A stretch of DNA of 47,340 nucleotides, from contig NZ_JAOCQE010000019.1 of NCBI RefSeq assembly GCF_025290915.1, positions 1 to 47,340 of the forward strand. The letters are read 5' to 3'. The translations under genes were made by a program, and so were the position numbers. Positions within the stretch are counted from its first letter, which is position 1. Every line of letters begins with the position of its first letter. Positions 25,630-34,116 of the stretch are shown piece by piece. The stretch comes from Streptomyces sp. 15-116A. Its GTDB lineage: Bacteria > Actinomycetota > Actinomycetes > Streptomycetales > Streptomycetaceae. Below the pieces are notes generated by a model. The model saw nothing but the letters and a program-made list of their open reading frames with translations. It made no database searches and was not told the origin of the DNA.

Positions 25630-27131
25630 CGTGCGACCAGGCCCGTCAGGGTGCGGCTGGCGGGTTCGATGACGTCCAGCAGCCAGCGCGGTGCGATGCC
25701 GATCACCAGGGCCACCGCGAGCAGCGGCACCGTGGACAGCGCCTCGGCCTTTCTCAAGTCGCGGACAATGCCGGTGGGGATGGTTTCGGGAAGGCGCGGG
25801 GTACCGAGGAACATGCGCCGCAGTGCGGTCAGGAACAGGGCGGCGGTGATGAGGATGCCGGTCACGGCGATGGCGGTGGCAATGGCGTGGGAGGCCAGGC
25901 TGCCGGTGAAGATCTGGAATTCGGCGATGAAGCCGGAAAAGCCTGGAATGCCGAGGCTGGCGAACGCGGCGACGGCGGTGACCGCCGCGAAGCGCGGGGC
26001 ATGCGCGGCCAGGCCGGAGTACGAGTCCATCGTGTATGTGCGTCCGCGGTCGTAGAGCACCCCGGCGAGCAGGAACAGAGCGGCGGTGATCAGTCCGTGG
26101 CTGACCATCTGGGTGACGGCTCCGGTCACCGCCAGGGTGCGCGCCTGGGCGTCGCTGCCCGCGAGTGTCCCGGCGGCACCGACGGCCAGGACGACGTAGC
26201 CCATGTGGTTGACCGACGTGTAGGCGATCATGCGTTTGAAGTCCGTCTGCGCCAACGCTACCAAGGCCCCGTAGACGACGGACACGGCGCCGACGATCAC
26301 GATGACGAGCGCGTAGTGGCGCCAGCTGCCGGGCAGCAGGGGCATGGCGATGCGGACGAACCCGTAGGTGCCCATCTTCAGCAGGACTCCGGCGAGGATC
26401 GCCGAGCCGGTGGCGGGGGCGTCGGTGTGGGCGGGCGGCAGCCAGGTGTGGAAGGGCACGGTCGGCGTTTTGACCGCGAGACCGACGCCGATGGCCAGCA
26501 GTACGAGGCCCGCGTACAGGCCGCGTCCGGCGAGCGGGTTCGCGCGGGTGAGGTCGACGATGTCGAAGGTGTGCGGGTCGGCCGCCAGGTAGAGGCCGAT
26601 GAAGCCGAGGAGGAGGGCGAGCGAGCCGACGAAGGTGTACAGGAAGAACTTCAGCGCCGCGGCCCGGGCTCGTTCGCCGTGTCCCCATCCCGCGATGACG
26701 AAGAACATGCCGACGATCGACAGGTCGAAGAAGACGAAGAACAGAATGAGGTCGAGGGCGACGAACAGACCGATGCTGACGGTCTGCAGGAACAGGAAGA
26801 GGCAGACGTAGGAGCGTACGCGCCGCGTCTCGCGCAGGGAGTGGACCGCGACGGCCAGGAACAGCAGGCAGGTCAGGGCGACCAGGGGCAGGGACAGTCC
26901 GTCGACGCCCACGTGGTAGCCGACTCCCGCGCTGGGGATCCAGCGCACCCGCTGCTCGTACTGCATCCCGCCGTCGGTGTCGTAGCCGGTCCACACGCCG
27001 ACGACCAGGGCCAGGTCCACGGCAGCGGTGGTGATCCACACCCATACGTACGCCCGCTCGGGGAGAGTGCGCGGCAGGAGCAGCAGTACCGCGCACACCA
27101 GCAGCGGCAGGAACGTGACGACGGTCAGCAC
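25626..27131 (-). CDS. nuoM: Complex I subunit M-like antiporter subunit
   Basis: A 501-residue protein with about 14 membrane helices. It shows VKTPTVPFHTWLPPAHTDAPATGSAILAGVLLK (helix 7-8 lysine region) and TDFKRMIAYTSVNHMGYVVLA. The helix-5 acidic residue is Asp (FFDLSIVGMFFV) rather than the usual Glu. GTG at 27131 starts 5 bases after the nuoL stop; no better start lies upstream. It should translocate protons within a membrane arm. Confidence 0.88.
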   Translation of the reverse strand: MLTVVTFLPLLVCAVLLLLPRTLPERAYVWVWITTAAVDLALVVGVWTGYDTDGGMQYEQRVRWIPSAGVGYHVGVDGLSLPLVALTCLLFLAVAVHSLRETRRVRSYVCLFLFLQTVSIGLFVALDLILFFVFFDLSIVGMFFVIAGWGHGERARAAALKFFLYTFVGSLALLLGFIGLYLAADPHTFDIVDLTRANPLAGRGLYAGLVLLAIGVGLAVKTPTVPFHTWLPPAHTDAPATGSAILAGVLLKMGTYGFVRIAMPLLPGSWRHYALVIVIVGAVSVVYGALVALAQTDFKRMIAYTSVNHMGYVVLAVGAAGTLAGSDAQARTLAVTGAVTQMVSHGLITAALFLLAGVLYDRGRTYTMDSYSGLAAHAPRFAAVTAVAAFASLGIPGFSGFIAEFQIFTGSLASHAIATAIAVTGILITAALFLTALRRMFLGTPRLPETIPTGIVRDLRKAEALSTVPLLAVALVIGIAPRWLLDVIEPASRTLTGLVAR

Positions 27132-27136
27132 AGGGG

Positions 27137-29014
27137 TTACCTCACCAACAGGATGATCAGGACCAGTACGGCGAAGCCCGCGGCGGCCTGGGCGTAGTAC
27201 TGATGCAGCAGTCCGGTCTGCGGGCGGCGCGCCCACCGGCCCAGGCTCCGCGCACCGGTCGCAACGGCACGGACTCCGGCGTCGATGCCGCCGTCGTCCA
27301 GACGGCGTGCGAGCCGGGCCGCCGCGAGGCCGCCCCGGGCGGTCTGCCGTACGGCGCCGTCGACGACCCGATCGTCGAAGTCGGCCAGCGTGCGCGCGAG
27401 GCCCAGCACCGGGCGGACCACGACGAGCCGCGCGGCCCGCTCCAGGTACAGCCACCCGTGAGTCCATCGGACGGCCGCGCGCGACAGCCCTGCGGATGCA
27501 GGGCGGGAAGCCCACCGCCAGGCCAGGCCGACGGCGGCGAGCGCCACGGCGGCGGACAGTCCGAGTTCCCACGGCTCGGGGGACGGTTCGCCCTGGGCGC
27601 CGACCAGCCCCTTCAGCCAGGACGCCGGTCCCGGCAAGGCCAGTACTCCCAGTACCGCCGCGGCGAAGGTGAGGGCGAGGAGCGGGGCGGGTGTCGAACC
27701 GGCGACGCGACGGGTGCCGCGCTCCTCGGTGTCGTATCCGAGTTCCGCGTCGGCAGGGAGGGGACGGGTGACGTACCAGACGGCTTTGACGCTGTACACG
27801 GCGGCGACGGCAGCCGCCGCGAGGCCCACCGCGTACAGCGCGGTCGACTCGGTGCGGGCGGCGGCGAGGACCTCGTCCTTGGCCGCCCACAGGGACAGGG
27901 GCGGCAACCCGGCCAGGGTGAGCGCGCCCACCGCGAAGGCCACGCCGACCAGTGGGTGGACGCGGGCCGCCCCACGCAGTGCCGGCAGTTGCTTGGTGCC
28001 CAGCGCGGTCAGCCAGGCGCCCGCGGCGAGGAACAGAGCCGACTTGGTGGCGGCATGGGAGACGAGCTGGGTGGTGCCCGCGGCGACGCCGCCGCTGCCC
28101 GCGGCCAGCACCATGAAGCCGATCTGGGCGGAGGTGGAGGCCGCGAGGAGCTGCTTGAGGTCGGTCTGGGCCACCGCGACCAGCCCCAGGACGAGGGCGG
28201 TGGCCGCGCCGGTCCAGGCGACCAGCGGCCCGGCCCAGGCCGTGGCGTCCAGCAGCGAGACGAGTCGCAGCAGCAGGTAAGCGCCCGCGGCGACCATGGT
28301 CGCCGAGTGCAGCAGCGCCGAGACCGGGCTCGGACCCTGCATGGCGCGCGACAGCCAGAACGAGAACGGCAGTGCCGCAGACTTGCCGAGGGCGGCCACC
28401 ACCACGCCCGCGGTGATCACGTGCAGCCAGGGCGCGTCCGCGTCCGGGAGAGCGTCCAGGCGCAGCGAGCCGATGCCGCCGGCCATCGCGGCGCCGGCTG
28501 CCAGGTACAGGCCGAGGTCGGCGGCGCGGGTGGTGAGGAACGCGACGTCGGCGGCCTCCGCCCGCTCCGGCTGCCGCCACCAGTAGCCGATCAGTGCCCA
28601 GCTGGTGGCCCCCATCACTTCCCAGGCCATCAGCAGCAGCGGCAGGGTGGTCGCCGTGACGGTGACGAGCATGGCGCCGGCGAAGAGCAGCATGAGCCCG
28701 AAGAAGCGGCCCCGGTTCTCGTGGGCGGCGAACTCGCCCACGGCGAAGGCCAGCACGGCGGTGGTGACCGCGGCGACGGTGACCACCATCACCGCGGACA
28801 GGCCGTCCACCGCCAGTCCCGCCTCCATCCCGGCGAACAGCGGCGCGCTCGCTTTCGGCCGGGTCAGCGCGGCGGCGACCGCCGCACCGAGCGTGGCGAC
28901 AGCGGCCGCCACACCGGCGGCGGGGACCAGGCCGCCTCGGCGGGGTCCCGTGAGGGCGAGGACCGCTCCCCCGCCCAGGGGGAGAGCGATGAGCAGCCAG
29001 AGCACCGCGCTCAT
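27137..29014 (-). CDS. nuoL: Complex I subunit L-like antiporter subunit
   Basis: A 625-residue protein. Proton-path residues are kept: Glu in MAWEVMGATSWALIGYWW, Lys in ALGKSAALPFSFWLSRAMQGPSPVSALLHSATM, and Lys in HAATKSALFLAAGAWL. The C-terminus has the extra helices of NuoL, with a possible lateral helix in the region RTHGWLYLERAARLVVVRP and a final membrane segment (AAGFAVLVLIILLVR). ATG at 29014 overlaps the nuoK stop (ATGA). Confidence 0.9.
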   Translation of the reverse strand: MSAVLWLLIALPLGGGAVLALTGPRRGGLVPAAGVAAAVATLGAAVAAALTRPKASAPLFAGMEAGLAVDGLSAVMVVTVAAVTTAVLAFAVGEFAAHENRGRFFGLMLLFAGAMLVTVTATTLPLLLMAWEVMGATSWALIGYWWRQPERAEAADVAFLTTRAADLGLYLAAGAAMAGGIGSLRLDALPDADAPWLHVITAGVVVAALGKSAALPFSFWLSRAMQGPSPVSALLHSATMVAAGAYLLLRLVSLLDATAWAGPLVAWTGAATALVLGLVAVAQTDLKQLLAASTSAQIGFMVLAAGSGGVAAGTTQLVSHAATKSALFLAAGAWLTALGTKQLPALRGAARVHPLVGVAFAVGALTLAGLPPLSLWAAKDEVLAAARTESTALYAVGLAAAAVAAVYSVKAVWYVTRPLPADAELGYDTEERGTRRVAGSTPAPLLALTFAAAVLGVLALPGPASWLKGLVGAQGEPSPEPWELGLSAAVALAAVGLAWRWASRPASAGLSRAAVRWTHGWLYLERAARLVVVRPVLGLARTLADFDDRVVDGAVRQTARGGLAAARLARRLDDGGIDAGVRAVATGARSLGRWARRPQTGLLHQYYAQAAAGFAVLVLIILLVR

Positions 29015-29316
29015 CCCTTCAGGTCCTCGGCCATGTCGGTCATGTCGACCTGGCGGGCGCGGTAGATGGCGGTGGTGACGGCGAAGCCCATGGCCATCTC
29101 CACGGCCATCGCCACCACGGCCGCCACGATCACGACCTGGCCGCTGCCGGCGGCGGGGGCGAGGAAGTACCAGAAGTCGGCGGCGGCGACGATGACGCCG
29201 CCGATCATCAGCTCGATCCCCATCATGATCATGACGATGGACTGCTGGGAGAGGGCACCGAACAGGCCGGTGCAGAAGAGCCCGGCCGCGAGGACCAGCA
29301 GGAGTTCGAACGTCAT
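29011..29316 (-). CDS. nuoK: Complex I subunit K-like
   Basis: A 101-residue protein with three membrane helices. The conserved acidic residues of NuoK are present in SIVMIMMGIELMIGGVIVAA and VVAMAVEMAMGFAVTTAIY. ATG at 29316 overlaps the nuoJ stop (ATGA). Normal length for the family. Confidence 0.92.
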   Translation of the reverse strand: MTFELLLVLAAGLFCTGLFGALSQQSIVMIMMGIELMIGGVIVAAADFWYFLAPAAGSGQVVIVAAVVAMAVEMAMGFAVTTAIYRARQVDMTDMAEDLKG

Positions 29317-29882
29317 CGGCCCACTCCCCCGCCGGCCGAGTCGTTCGCAGGCCGCTGATCGAGGTCGTCTCCGAAACGGTCGTACCGGCCGCGGCGGGTG
29401 GCGAGGACGGTGGCACCCACCATGGTGGCCAGGAGTACGAATCCGAGCGTGACCATGGTCAGCATCTGGTCGCCCATCAACGACATCCCGACCTGGAACG
29501 TGGTGTCCTCGAGCCGCGCTCCCGTGCGGTCGGGCCACGGCACCAGGAAGATCCCCACGACCAGGGCGGCGAACACGAGGCCGCTGATGACCAGTGAGCC
29601 GCGCTTGTTGTGCAGCATCGACATCGGCATCAGACCGGCCGGATTCATCATGTACGCGATCATGAAAACCGCCATGATCACCATCTCCATGACCATCATC
29701 AGCACGATCACCACGCCGAGATACGGCAGCCGCAGCACGGTCACCACCCCGCCCACGCACACCAGGGAGCCCAGGAGGGCGAACGTGACCCGAGCCATGG
29801 AGTTCAAGGTGAAGACCAGGACGCCGCCGACCAGGGCGAGCACGCCCAGTACCCACAGCAGCACCGTGCTCGTCGTGCCCAT
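29313..29882 (-). CDS. nuoJ: Complex I subunit J-like
   Basis: A 189-residue membrane protein with about five helices; LPYLGVVIVLMMVMEMVIMAVFMIAYMMNP resembles the NuoJ helix-3 pi-bulge region. AGGAAAGGAACGC precedes the ATG. Only 14 bases separate it from nuoH, so no nuoI gene is present between them. The C-terminal 25 residues are charged and cytosolic. Confidence 0.85.
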   Translation of the reverse strand: MGTTSTVLLWVLGVLALVGGVLVFTLNSMARVTFALLGSLVCVGGVVTVLRLPYLGVVIVLMMVMEMVIMAVFMIAYMMNPAGLMPMSMLHNKRGSLVISGLVFAALVVGIFLVPWPDRTGARLEDTTFQVGMSLMGDQMLTMVTLGFVLLATMVGATVLATRRGRYDRFGDDLDQRPANDSAGGGVGR

Positions 29883-29896
29883 GACGCGTTCCTTTC

Positions 29897-30826
29897 CTAA
29901 CGGGTGAGACTGACCAGGGCCGGCACCAGGGCCTGGAGGACGGACAGCGGCAGGAGCACCACCCAGGCCAGTTCGACGTACCGGTCGGCGCGGAGCATGG
30001 GCAGCCGCCGCAGCGTCCACACCAGCACCGCCAGTACCAGCAGGGTCTTGACCAACGACCAGGCCCAGGCGGGCAGCCCCGGCCCGGCGCCGCCGCCCAG
30101 GAACAGCGGCACCGCCATCGCGGCCCCGGCCGCCAGCCACAGCCACCGCCCTGCCTGCAGCAGCAGCCGGTCCACCCCGCTCGTCTCCCCCAGTACGCCG
30201 TCGGCGACGTCCCGCCCGAGCGGATACGCGAACGGTCCCAGGAAGCTGAAGGCCAGAACTCCTGCCAGGTAGAGGACGAAGGCGAACGGCATCCACACCG
30301 CGTACCACAAGCCGTGCTGGGCGCCGACGATGTCGGTCACCCGCAGGGACTCGGCGCCCGTGGCGGCCGAGATCAGCGCGAACATCAGCGGCAGCTCGTA
30401 AGCCAGGCCCAAGGCGAGGAAGCGGTAGCCGCCGACCAGGGAGAAGGCGGCGTTCGGACCCCAGCCGGCCAGCCACAGCCCGGCCCAGGTCAGCACCTCC
30501 ATGGCGTTGAACCACACCACCCCGACCGACAGATCGGCGACGACGCGGTTGCCGAACGGGATGACCAGCGTGGCCAGTACCGCGGCCACCGGGACGGTGA
30601 TCACACCCGCCCGCCACAGCAACCGATCCGGTGCGGGCAACCGCCGCGGCTGCGCCAGCAGCGCCCGCGGCACGGCGAGAAGCGGCCGCACCGCAGTATG
30701 GGCGGTGATCCGACGGCCCGCGTTCCGGGCGTCCAGTGCCGCGTCGGCCGCCACTGCCAGCACCGCGAAGACGAGCAGCATCGCCGGGGCGGCCGGCAGC
30801 GCCCACCACGTCCCCGCCTCAGCCAC
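29897..30826 (-). CDS. nuoH: Complex I subunit H-like
   Basis: A 309-residue membrane protein with about eight helices. FSLVGGYRFLALGLAYELPLMFALI matches the NuoH core that forms the quinone chamber. The cytosolic loop that is normally acid-rich (DLPEAESEL) is here LGPFAYPLGRDVADGVLGE, so the usual glutamates are lost. GTG at 30826 overlaps the upstream gene by 8 bases. The contact with a redox arm may therefore differ from canonical complex I. Confidence 0.88.
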   Translation of the reverse strand: MAEAGTWWALPAAPAMLLVFAVLAVAADAALDARNAGRRITAHTAVRPLLAVPRALLAQPRRLPAPDRLLWRAGVITVPVAAVLATLVIPFGNRVVADLSVGVVWFNAMEVLTWAGLWLAGWGPNAAFSLVGGYRFLALGLAYELPLMFALISAATGAESLRVTDIVGAQHGLWYAVWMPFAFVLYLAGVLAFSFLGPFAYPLGRDVADGVLGETSGVDRLLLQAGRWLWLAAGAAMAVPLFLGGGAGPGLPAWAWSLVKTLLVLAVLVWTLRRLPMLRADRYVELAWVVLLPLSVLQALVPALVSLTR

Positions 30827-32207
30827 GGGCCACCTCCAGCCGACACGCGGTCAGTTCGTCCGGGTCCGGGTCGAGGCTGGCGACGACGAGACGGGCCGCG
30901 CCCAGTTCGGCCCCCACCAACAGGCGGGGAAGCAGCTTCACCAGGGCGGCCGACGGCGGGCGTTCGGCGTCCCACCGACCGCGCGGGCTCTCCTGCGCCA
31001 CCGGATTGAGCGGGGCGGTCGCGTCCAGCTGCCGTACGGCGTCCATGACCTCGGTGAGCCATTGGCGGTAGCGGGCCGGTACATCCCCGCCGGCCGCCCG
31101 TACGGCGGGACCGGTGACACTTGCGGCTCGTGCGTCGGCCGCGCTCAGCAGACCGACGCCTCGCGTCAGCCAGTACAGGGTGCGTGACCGCCCGACCCGC
31201 CGGGTGAAGCGCTCCGCCCGGGGCAGGATCGCCGAGGCGGGCGCCTCCTCCAGCAGGTCGTCGCGCAGCCGCCGGGCCGTCACCGCCTCGGCGGGCCAGC
31301 CGGCCACCGACAGCAGTCGGCCCAGGCTGTCCAGGTGCGCCGCGGCCCGCCGCCGGGCCGCCTCCCCCACGCACACCGGCTCGCCCGTGGTGGCTCGCAG
31401 CCACGGCCGGCTCCAGAAGGGGTCGGCTGGTCCGCCGGCGGGCGGATCGTCGAGGTCGGCACGTTGGACGACGTCGCCCTGAAGCACCACGCGAAGGGTC
31501 AGGCCGGCGGGCCAGTCGGCCAGAAAGGGCCCCAACGGCACGTGCAGGCGGTCCAGCGTCAGACCGTCGCGGTCCTCCCCCGGTTCGGCCATGGCCAGTC
31601 CGCCCGGCATCTCCATGCCACCATGCCCATGACCGTGACCGGTGTGTCCGTGACCGTCGTGACCATGACGGGCGTGGTCGTCATCGCCGTCCCCGTGACC
31701 GGTGCCGCCATGACCGGCGTGCTCACCGCCGTGGCCACTGGCCTCCGGGCCATCGTCGTGATGCCGCGCGTGTGCGCCGCCTTCGAAGCCGCGATCGTCT
31801 TTCGCGTGATCGGCTCGCACCGATTCCGCGTCGTGCTTTCCGGGCTCTCCGTGCCCGTGCTCTCCCGCGGTGCGGTCGGCCCCGCCCCGGTCGCCCTCTG
31901 GTGTGGCCAACCGAGCGCGGCCGGCTTCGAGGACCGATGCCACCTCGTCGGCCGTCACGGCTCGCACGCGCACGCGCGGCCGCGGCATGTCCTGCCACAA
32001 CCGTTCCAGCGCCGGACCCAGCCGCGAGCAGTCAGGACCCGCCACCAGCATCAAGTCGGCTCCGGCCGGGGTCGACGCCGACGGCCAGTCCCGGGACCGC
32101 AGTTCCTTCTCGGCGGCCAGCCGCACCGGCGTACCGCCCGGCGTGGTCACCAGCAGGACGCGTGGCCGGGCGGCCGCTGCGCGGGTCAGGGCGGCGGTCA
32201 GGCCCAC
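30819..32207 (-). CDS. NuoB/NuoD-like hybrid with His-rich insert, no Fe-S ligands
   Basis: A 462-residue soluble protein. Residues 14-85 (RPRVLLVTTPGG ... ADLMLVAGPDCSRLGPALERLWQDMPRPRVRVRA) resemble the NuoB fold but have a single Cys and none of the four cluster cysteines. Residues 117-195 are His/Gly/Asp-rich with 19 histidines. The C-terminus (RTLYWLTRGVGLLSAADARAASVTGPAVRAAGGDVPAR) resembles the end of NuoD. It may be a cofactor-free scaffold for the membrane arm that also binds metal. GTG at 32207 is inside the nuoA end; the exact start is uncertain. Confidence 0.65.
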   Translation of the reverse strand: MGLTAALTRAAAARPRVLLVTTPGGTPVRLAAEKELRSRDWPSASTPAGADLMLVAGPDCSRLGPALERLWQDMPRPRVRVRAVTADEVASVLEAGRARLATPEGDRGGADRTAGEHGHGEPGKHDAESVRADHAKDDRGFEGGAHARHHDDGPEASGHGGEHAGHGGTGHGDGDDDHARHGHDGHGHTGHGHGHGGMEMPGGLAMAEPGEDRDGLTLDRLHVPLGPFLADWPAGLTLRVVLQGDVVQRADLDDPPAGGPADPFWSRPWLRATTGEPVCVGEAARRRAAAHLDSLGRLLSVAGWPAEAVTARRLRDDLLEEAPASAILPRAERFTRRVGRSRTLYWLTRGVGLLSAADARAASVTGPAVRAAGGDVPARYRQWLTEVMDAVRQLDATAPLNPVAQESPRGRWDAERPPSAALVKLLPRLLVGAELGAARLVVASLDPDPDELTACRLEVARG

Positions 32208-32548
32208 CGCAGTGCTCCTTCCCGCCATGCGTAGATCACACCCGTGAGCAGGACGGCGAGGAAGACGAACATCTCGATCACCGCACTGGGTCCCATCGCG
32301 GAGATCACCAGTGTCCACGGGTACATGAAGACCATCTCCATGTCGAAGGCGAGGAAGAGCATCGTCACCGTGTACCAGCGCATGTGGAAACGGCTGACCG
32401 CGTGTTCCGTCGGCTCCAGTCCCGATCCGAACGGCTGCGCGGGCAGCGGACCGGACGAGAGCCGAAGCGCCCAGGCCGCTCCGTATGCTCCGGCCACCGC
32501 CAGCAGGGCCAGCCCCAGCAAGGACAGCGCGGCGGTGAAGCCACTCAC
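32198..32548 (-). CDS. nuoA: Complex I subunit A-like
   Basis: A 116-residue protein with three membrane helices. EPTEHAVSRFHMRWYTVTMLFLAFDMEMVFMYPW is the diagnostic NuoA segment, with the acidic residues of helix 2. GTG at 32548 gives the normal family length, but the ribosome binding site is weak. It is the first gene of the leftward operon A-(B/D)-H-J-K-L-M-N. Confidence 0.88.
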   Translation of the reverse strand: MSGFTAALSLLGLALLAVAGAYGAAWALRLSSGPLPAQPFGSGLEPTEHAVSRFHMRWYTVTMLFLAFDMEMVFMYPWTLVISAMGPSAVIEMFVFLAVLLTGVIYAWREGALRWA

Positions 32549-32684
32549 CGGATGCCACCACCCAGGAGGTCCCTCCCACGCCCCGCGACTTGTACGTCGA
32601 GGCGCCCGTCGGCGGGCGCTGTCCCGCCCGCACTCCGCGTCGAACCCATCTGTCGCTCCGTTCCCGCTGTGCCGGAAGCGTTGG

Positions 32685-32703
32685 GTACCCCCCGGAGGCA
32701 TAC
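32685..32703. promoter_or_regulatory. Weak CsoR-like site upstream of the complex I-like operon
   Basis: GTACCCCCCGGAGGCATAC keeps the left half (TACCCCCC) of the copper operator and part of the right half. It sits 140 bases upstream of nuoA in the only sizeable gap before the operon. It is less symmetrical than the eight clear sites and may not be functional. Confidence 0.35.
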
Positions 32704-32862
32704 GCAGTCCCGGAGGGCACGAGTCGTACGGCGGCGTGGGCCCCGAAGCCGCAGTCGGCACGCTCCACCGCCCGGCGTCGAGTGCTACGGCCACGGTGCC
32801 GGACGTCCACACACCGCGCGAGGCGGCCGGGTCCATCGGTGCCCCGAGGGGGTGTCCGTGCG

Positions 32863-34116
32863 TCAGGCGGGGGCGAGTGGCGCCTCTGCCCGCGCGATCA
32901 GGCGCTCGCTGCGGGCCAGGGCGGCGACGGATGCCGCGCAGGCCAGTCCGGTCGCGGCCAGGGAGCACCAGGTCAGCCAGAGGGCGTCCTCGTGTTCGGC
33001 GAAGTCCCACAGGGCTCCGGTGGTGAGGTTGCCGAGGGTGATGCCGAGGCCCGAGACGGTGTTGTACAGCCCGTAATGGGTCGCCACGAGCCGGTTGCCG
33101 GAGAGCGTGACGACGGTGTCCATTTCGAAGGGGTAGACGACGGCACCGCCGACAGCCAGGAGGACCACGGCCAGGACCAGGGCGGTCAGTACGGCGGCCG
33201 GGGCCTCAGGTGGTGCCAGGGCGAGCGGCACGAAGGCCGCCCCCATGGCGGTCAGTCCGCGGACGAGGGCCTGAGCGGGCGTCCAGCGTCGCTTCGCCCA
33301 GCCGGTAAGCCGCAATTGCCCCACCACGGCGACGGCAGCCGAGACGACGAAGAGTCCGCTGGTCACCCAGGTCCCCTTGTCCCCGAGGACGTCGGCTGCG
33401 GCCAGGGGCAGTGCCAGGTAGACCTGAAATGTGAGGACGTACGAGCCGGTCATCGCGAGGGCGAAGAGCAGGAAGGGCCGGTTGGCCACGACCGTGCGCC
33501 ACTGCGCCAGTACATTGCCCGGCGTCGCGCCGGGTGCCTCGCCACGGCGGGCGGGCAGGGCACGCCATTGCAGGACGGTCAGCAGGGTGAAGATCGCGGC
33601 AGCGACTGTGCAGACGAGCCGGAAGTCGGCAGCCAGCAGGGCCAGGCCCACCAGCGGGCCGAGGACCATTCCGGCCTGGTAGTAGACGTTGAAGGTGGCG
33701 AAGGCGTCCACGCGTCGTTCGCCGGCTTCGGCGGCCAGGTAGGCGCGTACGGCAGGGTTGAACAAGGCGCCCGCGAAGCCGGTGGCCGCTGACGCGGCAA
33801 TCAGGGCCGGGAGGTTGTCGACCCAGCCGAGCAGGCCGAAGCCGACGGTGCGGAGCAGGCAGCCAGCCATGATGGGGGCCTTGTAGCCGTAGCGGTCGGC
33901 GATGGTGCCTCCGATGAGGAACATGCCCTGCTGGGAGAAGTTGCGTACGCCCAGGACGAGTCCGACGGCCCATGCCGCCAGCCCGAGCCCGCCGGCCAGG
34001 TGGGCTGCCAGATAGGGCATGAGCATGTAGAAGGCGAGGTTGATGGCGAACTGGTTGGCCATCAACAGTCGGACCGGGGCTGGGAACGAGTGGGTCTGCT
34101 GCCACAGGTGCTTCAT
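32863..34116 (-). CDS. MFS transporter coupled to cysteine-synthase-like gene
   Basis: A 417-residue transporter with 12 predicted helices. Motif A region reads [24 protein letters not shown]. The ATG overlaps the stop of the PLP enzyme gene (ATGA), so the two are translated together. This suggests export of the enzyme product or a derivative. The gene ends 315 bases before the nuoA start. Confidence 0.85.
   Translation of the reverse strand: MKHLWQQTHSFPAPVRLLMANQFAINLAFYMLMPYLAAHLAGGLGLAAWAVGLVLGVRNFSQQGMFLIGGTIADRYGYKAPIMAGCLLRTVGFGLLGWVDNLPALIAASAATGFAGALFNPAVRAYLAAEAGERRVDAFATFNVYYQAGMVLGPLVGLALLAADFRLVCTVAAAIFTLLTVLQWRALPARRGEAPGATPGNVLAQWRTVVANRPFLLFALAMTGSYVLTFQVYLALPLAAADVLGDKGTWVTSGLFVVSAAVAVVGQLRLTGWAKRRWTPAQALVRGLTAMGAAFVPLALAPPEAPAAVLTALVLAVVLLAVGGAVVYPFEMDTVVTLSGNRLVATHYGLYNTVSGLGITLGNLTTGALWDFAEHEDALWLTWCSLAATGLACAASVAALARSERLIARAEAPLAPA

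Noticed and set aside
24289..29065. Long plus-strand frames across nuoL, nuoM and nuoN
   Set aside because: Gly/Arg/Glu-rich shadow translations of conserved membrane subunits.
24208..32548. Standard 14-subunit NADH dehydrogenase operon
   Set aside because: Subunits C, E, F, G and I are absent and the B/D-like protein lacks cluster ligands.
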